Shown piece by piece: positions 23,039 to 33,400 of a stretch of DNA of 64,000 bases; the stretch's first letter is position 1, and the number at the start of each line of letters is the position of its first letter. This stretch comes from Bufo bufo. Taxonomy: Eukaryota; Chordata; Amphibia; Anura; Bufonidae. Made by a program: the position numbers and the translations under genes. The stretch lies in the NCBI RefSeq assembly GCF_905171765.1, contig NC_053390.1:163252666-163316665 (forward strand). The letters run 5' to 3'. Below the pieces are notes generated by a model, which saw only the letters and a list, made by a program, of their open reading frames with translations, ran no database searches and was not told the DNA's origin.

Positions 23039-23390
23039 CTATACAATAGTGATGAGCAAGCATGCTCAGCAGATCCGAGTGCTTGGCCGAATAATTCAGG
23101 TGCTCGAATACAATTTTTAATACAATGGAAGTCAATGGGAGACAACCAGGCACCCCCTGCTCGGAAGACAATAGAGTGTCTGGTTCATAAAAAAAGGTTA
23201 GAAATTGATGGAAACCCCATTAAAAAGGTTTGGCAACAGCATTAAGAGGATAGCTGGATGCATCTTAGACTCCTATTATGTACAACATGCAATAGACAAT
23301 TACACAAAGGCTATATGCCAAAAGCCAGGTATGTAAAAGTCATCCATCTATCCATGAGACAGATAACAGCCAGCATACCTTACAATGTCG

Positions 23391-23696
23391 GTAAGAGCAG
23401 TGAGACTATGGAACTCTCTGCCTGAGGAGGTGGTGATGGTGAGTACAATAAAGGAATTCAAGAGGGGCCTGGATGTGTTTCTAGAGCGTAATAATATTAC
23501 AGGCTATAGCTACTAGAGAGGGGTCGTTGATCCAGGGAGTCGGGAAGAAATTTTTTATTCCCCTAAAGTGGAGAAAATTGGCTTCTACCTCACAGGGTTT
23601 TTTGCCTTCCTCTGGATCAACTTGCAGGATAACAGGCCGAACTGGATGGACAAATGTCTTTTTTCGGCCTTATGTACTTATGTACTATGTTACTAA
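23391..23696 (+). mobile_element. 5'-truncated LINE copy inside the palindrome
   Basis: Sequence matches the 3' end of the LINE at 2400-4713 from GTAAGAGCAGTGAGACTATG (4386 there) through the stop codon, 3' UTR and TATGTACTATGTTAC tail. It lacks about 22 bp of the 3' UTR after GATCCAGGGAGT. The empty site is preserved in the opposite arm of the palindrome (around 24900-24960), which shows that the insertion came after the palindrome formed. Confidence 0.9.
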
Positions 23697-23985
23697 TGTC
23701 AGCCTTGTGCACTATGAGATATTCCAAACCAGCTCTCATCTGACTGAGAACCAGTAAACCTCAAAATTATTTTGCATCTGTTGGATGGCTTGGGTGGACC
23801 TGCACACCTAGATCAATATCATTAGGGCAACAAAAAGTTTTCCGATTGTCCTAACATAATATTCAATAACCTTTTTATGCAGTTTTGTCATGTAAAAAAC
23901 TCATTTGCATAAACATGGTCATATGGGAAGACATGGAAATTAGCAGAATCTGCCTTGTTTTTCAGCTGTCATAAGACTATGAAAA

Positions 23986-24122
23986 CCAATAGAGGGCGCT
24001 ATTGAGTTATGAACAGCGCCCTCTATTGGTTTCACAGTCTTATGACAAGACAAATATTCTTGTCAGAAGACTATAAAACCAAAAGAGGGCACTGTTCATA
24101 ACTCAATAGCGCACTCTTTTGG
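23986..24122. promoter_or_regulatory. Four CTCF-like motifs, left arm
   Basis: CCAATAGAGGGCGCT (23986-24000, +), AGCGCCCTCTATTGG (24015-24029, -), CCAAAAGAGGGCACT (24079-24093, +) and AGCGCACTCTTTTGG (24108-24122, -). They resemble the vertebrate CTCF core CCASYAGRKGGCRS, with about one mismatch in the best copies, and come as inverted pairs 14 bp apart. Binding is inference. Confidence 0.4.
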
Positions 24123-24652
24123 TTTCATAGTCTTCTGACAAGAATATTATACTGATTCTTATGACAAGCTTATTAGTGTAGCCTTTTGCATGGAAAATTC
24201 GCGATTAGAATATTCGTAATTGGAATATTTGCGATCTACACTAGGATGATATCTGACACTGGGAAAGCTGGGTAATAATTCACGATCTACACTGAGTTAT
24301 TACCCAGCTTTTCCAGTGTCAGATATTATTACTGACTTACTACATAATTATTACATAATATTCACTATATTGCAATATATTAATTTTTTAGAATATTATG
24401 AATATTCTAAAAAACGAATATATAGCAAATATTATGTAATAATTATGTAGTAAGTCAGTGATAATATCTGACACTGGAAAAGCTGGGTAATAACTCAGTG
24501 TAGATCGCGAGTTATTACCCAGCTTTCCCAGTGTCAGATATCATACTAGTGTAGATTGCGAATATTCTAATCGCAAATTTTCCATGCAAAAGGCTACACT
24601 AATAAGCTTGTCATAAGAATCAGTATAATATTCTTGTCAGAAGACTATGAAA

Positions 24653-24789
24653 CCAAAAGAGGGCGCTATTGAGTTATGAACAGTGCCCTCTATTGGTTTC
24701 ATAGTCTTCTGACAAGTATATTTGTCTTGTCATAAGACTGTGAAACCAATAGAGGGCGCTGTTCATAACTCAATAGCGCCCTCTATTGG
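24653..24789. promoter_or_regulatory. Four CTCF-like motifs, right arm
   Basis: CCAAAAGAGGGCGCT (24653-24667, +), AGTGCCCTCTATTGG (24682-24696, -), CCAATAGAGGGCGCT (24746-24760, +) and AGCGCCCTCTATTGG (24775-24789, -). They mirror the left-arm set at the same internal spacing. Confidence 0.4.
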
Positions 24790-25266
24790 TTTTCATAGTC
24801 TTCTGACAGCTGAAAAACAAGACAGATTCTGCTCATTTGCATGTCTTTCCCATATACTCAAATAACTTTGAGGTTTACTGGTTCTCAGTCAGATGAGAGC
24901 TGATTTGGAATATCTCATAGTGCACAAGGCTGCCATCTGTCTCATGGATAGATTGATGGCTTGCACATACCTGGCTTTTGGCATACAGCCTTTGTATGGT
25001 TGTCTATTGTATGTTGTACATAATAGGAGTCTAAGACGCATCCAGCTATTCTCTTAATGCTGTTTCCAAACCATTTTGATGGGGTTTCTATCAATTTCTA
25101 ACCTTTTTTTATGGACCAGACACCCTCTCTTCTTCAGAGCAGGGGTGCCTGGTTGTCTCCCATTGACTTCCATTATACTCGGGTGCTCGGCCGAGCACAC
25201 GAATATAGCAATGTGTTTGGGCTGAACACCTGAATACTTTGGTGCTCGCTCATCACTACTATAAAT

Positions 25267-25837
25267 AAATAATAATAACAGCCATGCAATTCTGGTTTAA
25301 CAGAATGAATTTGCTAAAACTGTTTAAAAATAATTTTCAGTGAGGTCCGGCTGCTATAGTATATCAGAATCATGGACCAAGCTACCGGATTGTCAACAGC
25401 TACTGGCTCAGCAAGTAAAGATACCCATGTACATCCAGAACTGAGGTCCAGATAGTGATAACTAATAGATGGTGAAAATAGAACACAAGTACAGTATATA
25501 GGAGGCCGAGGAAAGGAATTTCTTTTGGACCATTATATCATCATGCGCATTATTCCTATGCTGCGATGTCACCGTGCCCAGTTATCCTTGTCCTGTGGCA
25601 ATAAAATGATTACCTTCTGCCAAACCGTATTTTGTGGACAAACAGAATAATATTTTCTTCAAATCTTCATTCTGATTGATCACTTTTTAAAGACATTTAC
25701 AATTATTAACCTGACAAGACGCAAAGGGTTTGTACAGTATTATAAAATAGCTGCTTTCTTCCAAAAACACAGCGGCGCCGATCCATGATGGATTGTGTGT
25801 GGTATTGAAGCTCAGCTCCATTCACTGGACAGCTCCT
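25267..25837. other. Unassigned intron sequence
   Basis: No gene or intact element is recognised between the palindrome and the next MITE. Confidence 0.35.
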
Positions 25838-25841
25838 TTAA

Positions 25842-26283
25842 AGGGGTTGTCTCACTTCAGCAAATGGCCTTTATCATGTAGAGAAAGTTAATACAAGGCA
25901 CTTACTAAATACTAATGTATTGTGATTGTCCATATTGCCTCCTTTGCTGGCAGGATTCATTTTTTCATCACATTATACACTTCTCATTGCCATGGTTCTG
26001 ACCATCCTGCAATCCATCAGTGGTGTCCGTTCTTGCACATTATAGGAAAAAGTTCCGGACCGTGGCAGCGCACATAGGCGGGCACTTTTTTTCTATAGTG
26101 TGGAAGCACGGCCACCAGTGATGGATTGCAGGGTGGTCGTAACCATGGAAACGAGATAATGTGATGGAAAAATGAATCCAGCCAGTAAAGGAGACAATAT
26201 GGATAATAACAATACATTAATAAGTGCCTTGTATTAACTTCCTCTACATAATAAATGCTATTTGCTGAAGTGACACATCCCCT
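25842..26283. mobile_element. TTAA MITE (AGGGGTTGTCTCACTTCAG), copy 1
   Basis: A 442-bp imperfect palindrome flanked by TTAA (25838-25841 and 26284-26287). The ends are AGGGGTTGTCTCACTTCAGC and GCTGAAGTGACACATCCCCT. Interior arms share CATGGTTCTGACCATCCTGC and its complement. A 452-bp relative is at 55255-55706. Confidence 0.88.
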
Positions 26284-26287
26284 TTAA

Positions 26288-26974
26288 GGAGATCTCCTTC
26301 CAGAACTCGAGTACAGCACGATGATGGTAATGCATTAAATGCATCTCTAGGAACATTAAAGAATTCTGCATCACAAAGAGAATATGAATTAGTATGTTTC
26401 CTTGAAATGAGGATTCTCAGGCGCTAAATGAACACTGTTAATGTGTATATCAAATAATAGGAGACACAGGATGCTCAGCACTGAGCTGTGGGGATACTGC
26501 AGATAAATTGCGCGCTGTGTATATTCCCTGTTGAGATGTTTAATATGGAGAAATCTTAACACTGCCATAGTCTGAAAAATCCCAACCTCATTAAAACTTC
26601 CCCTGTCCTGGTTCAGGCAGTGAATCTGGCCGCACATATACAGATGTGATGCAACTGATATCGACCTTTTGTGCAGATAATTTGTTTCTTTGGTAACCTT
26701 TGTATAACATGTCCTTTTACAGGTTGCACGAGATGAAGAAAAATGGTCTGAAAACAGCACCAATCTTAGTATTGTGTGTCAGCCCCGTTCAAGGGAATCA
26801 GGCTGAGCTGCAGTACCAGACACAATTCACAGACACAAATGGCATTGTTTTTGAAAAATCTAATGTAACCCCCTGTAAAAATATTAAGGCTGTACTCAGG
26901 GACCGGATGAGCCCTTTTGGTGCCCAAAAAAGGGTATTTAGAATGCATCCATTGCCCTCGGTTCCCTGAGCCAT
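26288..26974. other. Unassigned intron sequence
   Basis: No gene or repeat is recognised. Two overlapping open frames on opposite strands (26389-26763 and 26700-26969) show no recognisable protein features. Confidence 0.35.
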
Positions 26975-27153
26975 GGGTGAGATTTATCAAACTGGTGTAA
27001 AGGAAAACTGGCTAAGTTGCCCAAAGCAGCCACCAATCAGATTCCACCTATCATTTTTGCAAAGGAGCTCTGAACAATGAAAGGTGGAATCTGATTGGTT
27101 GCTATGGGCAACTAAGTCAGTTTTCCTTCACACCAGTTTCGATGAATCTCCCT
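26975..27153. mobile_element. Palindromic MITE (AGATTTATCAAACTGG), copy 2
   Basis: Same hairpin as 9024-9199: GTGAGATTTATCAAACTGG at the left, ACACCAGTTTCGATGAATCT at the right, with the inner CCAATCAGATTCCACC / GGTGGAATCTGATTGG pair. CATG flanks both ends and may be a target duplication. Confidence 0.85.
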
Positions 27154-27406
27154 CATGTGTTTATTGCCCTACGCATCACCTTCCCCAATTTCTGCGGTGC
27201 CCATAAGACAAATAAATTTTAAAACAGGGCAGTGTTTCCTGTTTTTTTATTTTTCATTAAGTCCATAAATTGTGTCCTCCCTCAATGATGCCCTATGCAT
27301 CTGCCTCCACCTACTCCTTAGGCCGAACCTTGGCCCCACTTCTACTGCTATATAACATTTTATCTCTCACATTTTATTACCTTGGAGCAAGTGTCCAGAT
27401 AATTAA

Positions 27407-27930
27407 AGGGGTTCTCAGGTCTCAAAGAAATTTCTTAGTACTCCAAGCACTCCATTTTTTTGCGCCAGTTTTTTAAGTCAGCATTTACTTCCCCCTGTTT
27501 TCAGCATTACTGCATCCTGGCAGGATGTTTACATGCAGAACTTCCTGTTTTCATCAGCTTCCTGCTGGGATTTCTAGCCAAACCCATCAGGCTTTGCTCT
27601 GTAATGTTTCACCACAGAGCTTGCATCATGGAGAAAGGAGGTGTAGGGATCGGGACTACTGCATGGAGAAGATAGGTGTAGGGGTCGCGACTAGTGCAGA
27701 GGGAACGCTGTGGCATGTGGAGCAACCGTTGAGAAATATTACAGAGCAAAGCATGCTGGGCTTTCCATAAAAAGAGGATGTTGTGAAAACATCTTGTCTG
27801 GATGCAGTAATGCTGAGAACAGGGGTAGGAAAGTGCTGACATAAAATATAGGAATATGGGGCAAAAGTATGCAGTGTTTGGGGTACTCTGGGCAGATTAA
27901 AAATATTAATTATGGAACTGGAGAACCCCT
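27407..27930. mobile_element. TTAA MITE (AGGGGTTCTCAGG)
   Basis: TTAA at 27403-27406 and 27931-27934 borders a 524-bp element with ends AGGGGTTCTCAGG and GGAGAACCCCT. Inner arms contain inverted words such as GCATTACTGCATCC and GGATGCAGTAATGC. It carries no coding sequence. Confidence 0.85.
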
Positions 27931-27993
27931 TTAATTTTTTAACATCTAAAACCATGTTACTGTCAACTGTAAAGTCTTTCACATGAAGAACTA

Positions 27994-29607
27994 CAGTGGG
28001 GGAAATAATTATTTGACCCCTCACTGATTTTGTAAGTTTGTCCAATGACAAAGAAATGAAAAGTCTCAGAACAGTATCATTTCAATGGTAGGTTTATTGT
28101 AACAGTGGCAGATAGCACATCAAAAGGAAAATCGAAAAAATAACTTTAAATAAAAGATAGCAACTGATTTGCATTTCATTGAGTGAAATAAGTATTTGAA
28201 CCCTCTAACAAAAAAAGACTTAATACTTGGTGGAAAAACCCTTGTTTGCAAGCACAGAGGTCAAACGTTTCTTGTAATTGATGACCAAGTTTGCGCACAT
28301 TTTAGGAGGAATGTTGGTCCACTCCTCTTTGCAGATCATCTCTAAATCCCTAAGGTTTCGAGGCTGTCTCTGTGCAACTCTGAGCTTGAGCTCCCTCCAT
28401 AGGTTTTCGATTGGATTAAGGTCCGGAGACTGACTAGGCCACTCCATGACCTTAATGTGCTTCTTCTTGAGCCACTCCTTTGTTGCCTTTGCTGTATGTT
28501 TTGGGTCATTGTCGTGCTGGAACACCCATCCACGACCCATTTTCAGTTTCCTGGCAGAGGGAAGGAGGTTGTCGCTCAGGATTTCACGATACATGGCTCC
28601 GTCCATTTTCCCGTTTATGCGAATAAGTTGTCCTGTGCCCTTAGCAGAAAAAAACCCCCAAAGCAAAATGTTTCCACCCCCATGCTTGACGGTGGGGACG
28701 GTGTTTTGGGGGTCATAGGCAGCATTTTTCTTCCTCCAAACACAGCGAGTTGAGTTAATGCCAAAGAGCTCTATTTTGGTCTCATCAGACCACAGCACCT
28801 TCTCCCAGTCACTCTCTGAATCATTCAGGTGTTCATTGGCAAACTTCAGACGGGCCTGCACATGTGCCTTCCTGAGCAGGGGGACCTTGCGAGCCCTGCA
28901 GGATTTTAATCCATTGCGGTGTAATGTGTTTCCAATGGTTTTCTTGGTGACTGTGGTCCCTGCTAATTTGAGGTCATTAACTAACTCCTCCCGTGTAGTT
29001 CTAGGATGCTTTTTCACCTTTCTCAGAACCATTGACACCCCACGAGGTGAGATCTTGCATGGAGCCCCAGAGCGAGGTCGATTGATGGTCATTTTGTGCT
29101 CCTTCCATTTTCGAACAATCGCACCAACAGTTGTCACCTTCTCTCCCAGCTTCTTGCTAATGGTTTTGTAGCCCATTCCAGCCTTGTGCAGGTCTACAAT
29201 TTTGTCTCTGACATCCTTGGACAGCTCTTTGGTCTTTCCCATGTTGGAGAGTTTGGAGTCTGCTTGATTGATTGATTCTGTGGACAGGTGTCTTTTATAC
29301 AGGTGACTAGTTAAGACAGGTGTCCTTAATGAGGGTGACTAATTGAGTAGAAGTGTCTAACCACTCTGTGGGAGCCAGAACTCTTAATGGTTGGTAGGGG
29401 TTCAAATACTTATTTCACTCAATGAAATGCAAATCAGTTGCTATCTTTTATTTAAAGTTATTTTTTCGATTTTCCTTTTGATGTGCTATCTGCCACTGTT
29501 ACAATAAACCTACCATTGAAATGATACTGTTCTGAGACTTTTCATTTCTTTGTCATTGGACAAACTTACAAAATCAGTGAGGGGTCAAATAATTATTTCC
29601 CCCACTG
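27994..29607 (-). mobile_element. Tc1-family transposon, apparently complete
   Basis: The element is 1614 bp, flanked by TA on each side (27992-27993 and 29608-29609). Its 210-bp terminal inverted repeats (27994-28203 and 29398-29607) read as identical. Each repeat carries two direct-repeat sites, an outer GGAAATAATTATTTGACCCC (28001-28020) and an inner TGAAATAAGTATTTGAACCC (28184-28203). This is the IR/DR arrangement known from Sleeping Beauty-like elements. With an uninterrupted transposase between them, every part known to be needed for transposition is present, which suggests very recent insertion. Confidence 0.93.
28220..29242 (-). CDS. Tc1/mariner transposase, intact 340-codon ORF
   Basis: DDE-type transposase that cuts out the element and inserts it at TA sites. 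It is 340 residues long, the usual length in this family. The N-terminal third (about 1-115) has two helix-turn-helix parts for binding the terminal repeats, with a GRPR-like linker (NRPRSG, 54-59). The catalytic triad is in place: D153 (LWSDETK), D244 (FQHDNDPKH) and E279 ([10 protein letters not shown]), with 34 residues between the last two (DD34E). The glycine-rich box reads [11 protein letters not shown] (187-196). There is no stop or frameshift, and the ATG at 29242 follows a short leader inside the right terminal-repeat side. It lies antisense to CAMK4. Activity is inferred, not shown. Confidence 0.93.
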   Translation of the reverse strand: MGKTKELSKDVRDKIVDLHKAGMGYKTISKKLGEKVTTVGAIVRKWKEHKMTINRPRSGAPCKISPRGVSMVLRKVKKHPRTTREELVNDLKLAGTTVTKKTIGNTLHRNGLKSCRARKVPLLRKAHVQARLKFANEHLNDSESDWEKVLWSDETKIELFGINSTRCVWRKKNAAYDPQNTVPTVKHGGGNILLWGFFSAKGTGQLIRINGKMDGAMYREILSDNLLPSARKLKMGRGWVFQHDNDPKHTAKATKEWLKKKHIKVMEWPSQSPDLNPIENLWRELKLRVAQRQPRNLRDLEMICKEEWTNIPPKMCANLVINYKKRLTSVLANKGFSTKY

Positions 29608-29745
29608 TACATGTTTTCTTCTGCATTTATTGTAACATGCATCTGTCACCAGATTTACCAGGATTAAGCCAGCTGACATTTGAGCTGTAAGGATGTCAGC
29701 TGAATGTAATGCTTTTGGTCCCTTTTCTTTAGATGGCTTGAATCT

Positions 29746-30390
29746 TGTCACTACCAGAGCTTTGGGACGTTCTCACAGCTCTGTTTCTCCACCCCTGTGA
29801 TGATGTCACTACTAGAGCTGGGAGGAGTTCTCACTACTCTGTTTACTTTTGGTTTCTTTCACCACAGCTGTCCTTCATGTGTTTGATTTTCCTCTCTTTA
29901 TATCACCCCTCCTCCTATGATAGGATGTGGATTATAGTTCTCACTTCAGTTGTAGCTCTGGCTTTAGTTTCTTCACTTGTAGCTATCAGTTCACTGGACC
30001 TGTGTTCTGCTGCAGCTAGCACTCCGGATATTGCCAGCCTGTCCTTGGATCCGTCTTCTCTGCGGCTGCAACACCGTCAGCTAAGTGTGCAGACATTGTT
30101 GTGTTCCTGTTTATTTTCTGACTGGATCTGAGGTGGCCACGGTTCCCTCCATATACTGAGTAGGGCACTGGTGGCCGTGCCCCTTCCACTATTGTAGGGG
30201 TTACAGTGGTCATTAGTCTTAGGCACGTGGGCATGCCTCTTTCCGCCATTTGGATCCGGGCATGTGCTTTAGCAGAATAGGGAGAGCGTTGAGGGTCGGA
30301 CAGGGGTCACCCGTTATCCTCCCTAGTTCTGGGTCCAGTCAGTAGCTCTGTACTGTGTATTACTATTGTTGCCCACATACAGCCGTGACA
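29746..30390 (+). repeat. 5' LTR of the chromovirus
   Basis: TG...CA ends (TGTCACTACC to GCCGTGACA). A TATA box (TTTATATC, TATA at 29899-29902) predicts transcript initiation about 28 bp downstream, near 29927. U3 would be 29746-29926. Confidence 0.93.
29927..29937 (+). promoter_or_regulatory. Predicted self-primer at transcript 5' end
   Basis: GTGGATTATAG begins 28 bp downstream of the TATA box. Ten of its bases are Watson-Crick complementary, and the eleventh can form a G-U pair, with the 11 bases directly after the 5' LTR (30391-30401). The geometry is that of Tf1, whose first 11 transcript bases prime reverse transcription. Confidence 0.7.
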
Positions 30391-30401
30391 TTATAATCCA
30401 C
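30391..30401 (+). promoter_or_regulatory. Primer-binding site for self-priming
   Basis: TTATAATCCAC directly abuts the LTR. It lacks the TGG start of a tRNA-primed site, and it pairs with 29927-29937. Confidence 0.7.
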
Positions 30402-30421
30402 CAAAACCGTCCTTTTTTGAC

Positions 30422-33400
30422 ATGGATCCGCTTTCTGGCCTGGTTGACCGCATGCAGGGTCTTTCTTTGGAAGTAGCGGATCTCCGTCAATCTATGACTC
30501 AGCTTCAAGCATTGGGCCCTGCTCCGGCTCATGGAGTCTGTTGCGAGCCAAAGGTCTCACTTCCGGAGACGTTCTCCGGGGGCAGTGAGAATTTTGTTCG
30601 TTTCAGAGAGGCATGCAAACTCCATTTTTGCTTGTGTCCTCACTCTTCTGGTAATCAAGAGCAGAGGGTGAGGATTGTCATCTCCCTGCTCAGGGGTAAT
30701 GCTCAGACTTGGGCTTTTTCGCTGCCATCAGGGGATCCCTCCCTTCGATCCGTGGAGGGATTTTTTGTGGCCCTGGGGCAGATTTATGATGACCCGGATC
30801 GTGTTGCTCTGGCCGAATCTAACCTACGTGTTTTATGCCAGAACAAACGGTCTGCGGAGCTTTATTGTTCTGAATTTCGGAGATGGGCAGCTGATTCGGG
30901 TTGGAATGATGCTGCACTCCGGAGTCAGTTCTGTCATGGTCTCTCGGAGAGATTAAAAGATGCGTTTGCTTTCCATGAGAGACCAACGTCCTTAGAGTCT
31001 GCCATGTCATTGGCGGTACGCCTTGACAGGCGTCTAAGAGAAAGAAACGAGACCTCTCTGTCCAGCCATTGTCAGTCTAGGGGAAGTGGTGCGGACTCAT
31101 TCAGTGTGCAGGGGCCTCATCCTGTCTCGCTCCCCTCTGAGGAGGAGCCCATGCAGCTAGCTCGACTTGCCCCTGATAAAAGAGGATTTAGTCCTCAGAG
31201 TATGGTCTGTTTTTGTTGTGGGGGCATAGGTCATTTGGCAAATGTTTGTCCATCTAGGAGATTCTTGAACCGTACTAAGAGCGATAATAAGAGAAAAATC
31301 TCAAAAGGTAAATCATCAAGTTCTGCTTCATCTGCTACTTTGGGCAAAGTTGATGTAGGATTTGATGCTTTTCCTCTGACCTGCAGTTCCCGTTTTCTCC
31401 TGTCTGCCAGGGTGGCGCTAGAGAGCAAAGTCATTTCTTGTGAGATTTTTGTCGATAGTGGAGCGGCCGTCAATCTTATTGACACTCAATTTGTAGCCAT
31501 GCATGGTTTTCAGGTTTGCACATTAGATAAAGATATACCTGTTTTTGCTATTGACTCTGCTCCACTCTCACAGAGATCTCTGAAAGGCATTGTTCACAAT
31601 ATCCGGCTAGCTGTAGGTGACACTCATGTGGAGGATATATCTTGTTTTGTCCTTAACGGATTGCCGTCTCCTCTAGTTTTGGGGTTACCCTGGCTCACTA
31701 GACATAACCCCACTATTGATTGGCAAGGAAGGCAAATAAATGAGTGGAGTGACTTTTGTAGAGAGAATTGTCTCACAGCGACTTTTGCAGAGGTGTCTAC
31801 TAAAACGGTGCCATCATTTCTCTCTGATTTCTCGGACGTGTTTTCCGAGAGCGGTGTTCAGGAGCTACCTCCTCACCGGGAGTTTGACTGTCCCATTAAC
31901 CTCATTCCCGGCGCCAAGCTGCCAAAAGCACGCCTCTACAATCTCTCACAACCGGAAAGAATCGCTATGCGAACTTACATCTCCGAGAGTCTCGAAAAGG
32001 GGCATATTCGTCCCTCAAAGTCACCTGTGGCCGCGGGTTTTTTTTTTGTTAAAAAGAAAGATGGCTCTCTGAGACCTTGCCTAGATTTTAGGGAGCTGAA
32101 CCGTATCACGATTCGCGATCCCTATCCCCTTCCTCTGATCCCGGACCTCTTCAATCAAATTGTTGGGGCCAAGGTGTTTTCCAAATTGGATTTGAGAGGC
32201 GCGTACAACCTGGTCAGGGTCAGAGAGGGGGATGAATGGAAAACGGCCTTTAATACCCCTGACGGGCATTTCGAGAATCTCGTTATGCCTTTCGGCCTGA
32301 TGAATGCTCCGGCCGTCTTTCAGCATTTTGTTAATAGTATTTTCTATCATTTAATGGGGAAATTTGTATTGGTGTATCTTGATGATATTTTGATTTTTTC
32401 CCCTGATGTTCAGACCCATCAGGATCATCTTTTTCAGGTTCTGCAGATTCTGCGGGAAAATAAATTGTACGCCAAGCTGGAGAAATGTCTTTTTATGGTA
32501 TCGGAGATTCAATTTCTGGGTTTTCTCCTCTCTGCTTCTGGTTTTCGCATGGATCCCGAGAAGGTCCGTGCTGTACTTGAGTGGGAGCTTCCTGAGAATC
32601 AGAAGGCATTGATGCGCTTTCTGGGTTTTGCGAACTATTACAGAAAGTTCATTTTGAATTATTCCTCTGTTGTCAAACCCCTCACTGACATGACAAAAAA
32701 GGGGGCGGATTTTTCCTCTTGGTCGGAGGAGGCGCTTGCAGCCTTTTCTAAGATTAAAGAGAATTTTGCGTCTGCTCCCGTCTTGGTGCATCCCGATGTT
32801 TCCTTACCTTTTATTGTTGAGGTGGATGCTTCCGAGGTGGGTGTGGGTGCGGTTTTGTCCCAGGGCCCTTCCCCTGCCAAGTGGCGACCCTGTGCCTTTT
32901 TCTCTAAAAAACTCTCCCCGGCAGAGAGAAACTATGATGTGGGCGATAGGGAGTTGTTGGCCATCAAGTTGGCTTTCGAGGAATGGCGCCATTGGTTGGA
33001 GGGGGCCAGGCACCCTATCACCGTTTTTACCGACCATAAGAATCTGGCATACTTGGAGTCGGCCAGGCGTATGAATCCGAGACAGGCCAGATGGTCTCTG
33101 TTCTTCTCCAGATTCAATTTTGTTGTTACATTCCGACCTGGGATAAAAAATGTGAAGGCTGATGCTCTCTCTCGCTGTTTTCCGGGAGGAGGAAACTCCG
33201 AGGACCCGGGTCCCATTTTGGCGGAGGGGGTAGTTGTTTCTGCTCTATATTCCGATTTGGAGGCCGAGGTCCAGGCTGCCCAGACTGAGACACCTGCCCG
33301 TTGTCCTTCTGGGAAGTTGTTCGTGCCTCCTGAGCTACGTCACAAACTCTTTAAGGAGCATCATGATACGGTTCTTGCTGGTCACCCCGGGAGTAGAGCC

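Larger units (their letters stand above)
23047..25258. mobile_element. 2.2-kb hierarchical palindromic hAT-like element
   Basis: The ends TAGTGATGAGCAAGCA and GGTGCTCGCTCATCACTA are inverted and match the small hAT-like elements at 11079 and 62731. Flanks CTATACAA (23039-23046) and CTATAAAT (25259-25266) agree at 6 of 8 positions. The whole element folds back about a centre at 24398-24400 (GAATATT-ATG-AATATTC). The left arm is longer because it carries a LINE insertion (about 23391-23696) and about 180 bp near 23765-23935 that the right arm lacks. Within each arm lie further inverted repeats: hairpins around CCAATAGAGGGCGCT, and a TTACCCAGCTTT / AAAGCTGGGTAA pair. There is no transposase frame, so it would depend on an enzyme supplied elsewhere. 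Confidence 0.85.

Noticed and set aside
26389..26763. 124-codon minus-strand frame
   Set aside because: No recognisable protein family, no splice context, and it overlaps another frame on the opposite strand.
27470..28051. Cluster of overlapping frames on both strands
   Set aside because: They lie in the TTAA MITE 27407-27930, whose palindromic arms give mirrored frames.
28446..29171. Plus-strand open frames opposite the Tc1 transposase
   Set aside because: They are antisense shadows of the intact transposase gene and lack any recognisable motif.
29745..30131. 128-codon frame in the 5' LTR and its copy at 34374-35030
   Set aside because: LTR sequence read through; the longer 3' version overlaps the gag-pol end in another frame and shows no recognisable protein features.
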